Positions 5,609 through 6,655 of a stretch of 6,655 nt of DNA are shown in pieces (within the stretch, counting starts at the first letter, position 1; every line of letters begins with the position of its first letter). The notes beneath the pieces are model-generated. The model did not search any database. It worked only from the letters and a program-made list of their open reading frames with translations, and was not told the origin of the DNA. The translations under genes were made by a program, and so were the position numbers. The stretch is from Pseudomonadota bacterium (GTDB lineage: Bacteria > Myxococcota_A > Polyangia > Fen-1088), in assembly GCA_023438785.1 (NCBI GenBank), contig JAEXQJ010000218.1, positions 1 through 6,655 on the forward strand, written 5' to 3'.

Positions 5609-6655
5609 ATGGACAAGCACCCCACCTACAACTTGCGACCCGCGGGGTTGGGCAGCGACGCGTACCTGAAGGCCGTGGCACAACTGGCTGACGGCGTATT
5701 GGCTCGCGGCGAGGCGCTGCGCGCTCTGGTGGACGACTACGGCGCCTTCGTCGAGGCCACGCAACGCGAGGCGCGCCGTTCGCACGACGAGTATTTGCTG
5801 GAGGCGTTGCTGGTGGGCGTGCTGTGGCGGGCGCGTGGTTACGAGGCCACGCGGCCCAGCCACCGGCGCGACGATCTGGTGCAAAGCCTGGTGAGCGAGC
5901 GCCGCGGCGGCCAGGATCGCCGCCGCGACGGCTCGAATTCGGCGCTCCTGGTTCTCGATGCGCCCGCGCCCCTGGGCCGGCCCGCTCCCTCGCTGGCCGA
6001 ATTCGCGGCCCTGTGCAATTGGCTGTGGGCCTCGGGCGAATACGACGACGAAATGAACCGCCTGGCGGGCTGGCAGGATTATCTGAACCAGGCGTCCCAG
6101 GCCGAGGAGAGCCTGCGCTGCCTCGTCGCCTTCGCCATCGATTTCGAAGCCTCCAGTCGCGCGTTGCTGGGCCCGTTCACCGAGCGCGTGGAGCGCTTCT
6201 TGCGTAGCGATCTGGCCACCCGCGGCCCGCGCGAAGACACCGTGCAGTGCTCGCGCCGCTGCGTGGAATACCACTTCAACATGGTAGGCGCGGAGATCCT
6301 CAACCGCGCCTGGCGCGAGGATTTCCTGGCCTGCCGCCGCCACGTGGTGGTGCTGCCCGGCTGCGCGCGGCGCCGGGAACACGACTGCGCGGCCCAGCGC
6401 TCGGGCACAGAGCTGCGCTGTTCACACTGCATGGCGGGTTGCTCGATTTCCGCCGCCACCGAGATCGCGTCCCGCCACCACGCCCAGGCCCTGGCCGTCG
6501 TGCACGGCTCCGACTTCGGCCGCTTCCTGCGCTCACCCGCTCTGGCCGGCGGTGACGTCGGCATCGTGGGCGTGGCCTGCGTGCCGGGATTGGTGGGCGC
6601 CGGCTGGCGCGCCCGCGCCCAAGGCCTGCCCGCCCAATGCGTCCTCCTCCAATCC
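5609..6655 (+). CDS. DUF116-type cysteine-rich protein, 3' end cut by window edge
   Basis: From the ATG at 5609, 349 codons are open to the last base. Residues 1-200 are mostly charged and probably helical, with no signal peptide or membrane segment; I do not recognise this part. From about 210 the pattern matches DUF116 (PF01976) as I know it: VQCSRRC (C214, C218), EYHFNMVGAEILNRAWR (220-236), VLPGC (C252), C260, then CSHCMAGC (C271, C274, C278), VVHGSDFGRFL (297-307), and GVACVPGLVGAGWRARAQGL with C324, followed by QCVLL with C344. In the family a GC-containing motif usually follows just past this point, outside the window. The clustered Cys suggest a bound metal, zinc or iron-sulfur, but the ligands are not known to me. 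The family has no established function that I can name. Same strand as the peptidase and only 42 bp behind it, so cotranscription is likely, yet this product looks cytosolic. Confidence 0.88.
   Translation, partial: MDKHPTYNLRPAGLGSDAYLKAVAQLADGVLARGEALRALVDDYGAFVEATQREARRSHDEYLLEALLVGVLWRARGYEATRPSHRRDDLVQSLVSERRGGQDRRRDGSNSALLVLDAPAPLGRPAPSLAEFAALCNWLWASGEYDDEMNRLAGWQDYLNQASQAEESLRCLVAFAIDFEASSRALLGPFTERVERFLRSDLATRGPREDTVQCSRRCVEYHFNMVGAEILNRAWREDFLACRRHVVVLPGCARRREHDCAAQRSGTELRCSHCMAGCSISAATEIASRHHAQALAVVHGSDFGRFLRSPALAGGDVGIVGVACVPGLVGAGWRARAQGLPAQCVLLQS

Noticed and set aside
3191..6382. A 1063-codon open frame on the minus strand across the peptidase and DUF116 genes
   Set aside because: Its codons are in exact back-to-back register with both real genes, which happen to share a frame. 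In that register a stop arises only where the sense strand uses TTA, CTA or TCA. The run ends at a TCA Ser codon at 3191 and is blocked upstream by a TCA at 6422-6424, so it simply measures how rare those codons are. The translation has no recognisable motif.
1..6655. CRISPR array, insertion sequence, tRNA or phage features
   Set aside because: No regularly spaced repeats, transposase motifs, terminal inverted repeats with target duplications, or cloverleaf structures were found when reading the window.

Overview
The window is GC-rich chromosomal DNA from a Gram-negative bacterium. Two genes begin with lipoprotein-type signal peptides, one of them followed by the Gly-Asp-Asp-Gly-Gly style tail common in myxobacterial lipoproteins. 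GC-ending codons dominate and the codons TTA, CTA and TCA are rare. A deltaproteobacterium in the broad sense (Myxococcota or a relative) is the best guess. It is an inference from style, not from a marker gene.

Layout, left to right. (1) 1-383, minus: the 5' part of a gene for a single-pass membrane protein with a Pro/Ala-rich tail, cut by the window edge. (2) 384-472: an 89 bp divergent intergenic region. (3) 473-1108, plus: ribonuclease HII (rnhB) with complete active-site residues and archaeal-like sequence features. (4) 1092-2192, minus: a predicted exported lipoprotein of the endonuclease/exonuclease/phosphatase (EEP) superfamily. It overlaps rnhB tail to tail by 17 bp, inside a hairpin that holds both stop codons. 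(5) 2193-2256: a short divergent region with a 12 bp perfect palindrome and a strong ribosome binding site. (6) 2257-2727, plus: a small DUF3332-like lipoprotein. (7) 2783-5566, plus: a large exported two-unit M16 (insulinase/pitrilysin family) zinc peptidase, first unit catalytic and second degenerate. (8) 5609-6655, plus: the first 349 codons of a cysteine-rich DUF116-type protein that runs off the window.

Genes 6-8 share a strand with gaps of 55 and 42 bp and no convincing terminator, so they may form one transcription unit. Genes 6 and 7 are predicted to act in the envelope: a lipoprotein and an exported protease. Gene 8 has no export signal and looks cytosolic. RnhB is housekeeping: it removes ribonucleotides from DNA.

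I see no mobile element, CRISPR array, rRNA, tRNA or phage signature. The least-understood pieces are the DUF116 protein with its long N-terminal extension, the DUF3332 lipoprotein, and the unknown membrane protein at the left edge. At the DNA level, two things are unusual: the convergent stop-codon hairpin, and a strong preference for GAT over GAC when Asp precedes Arg.
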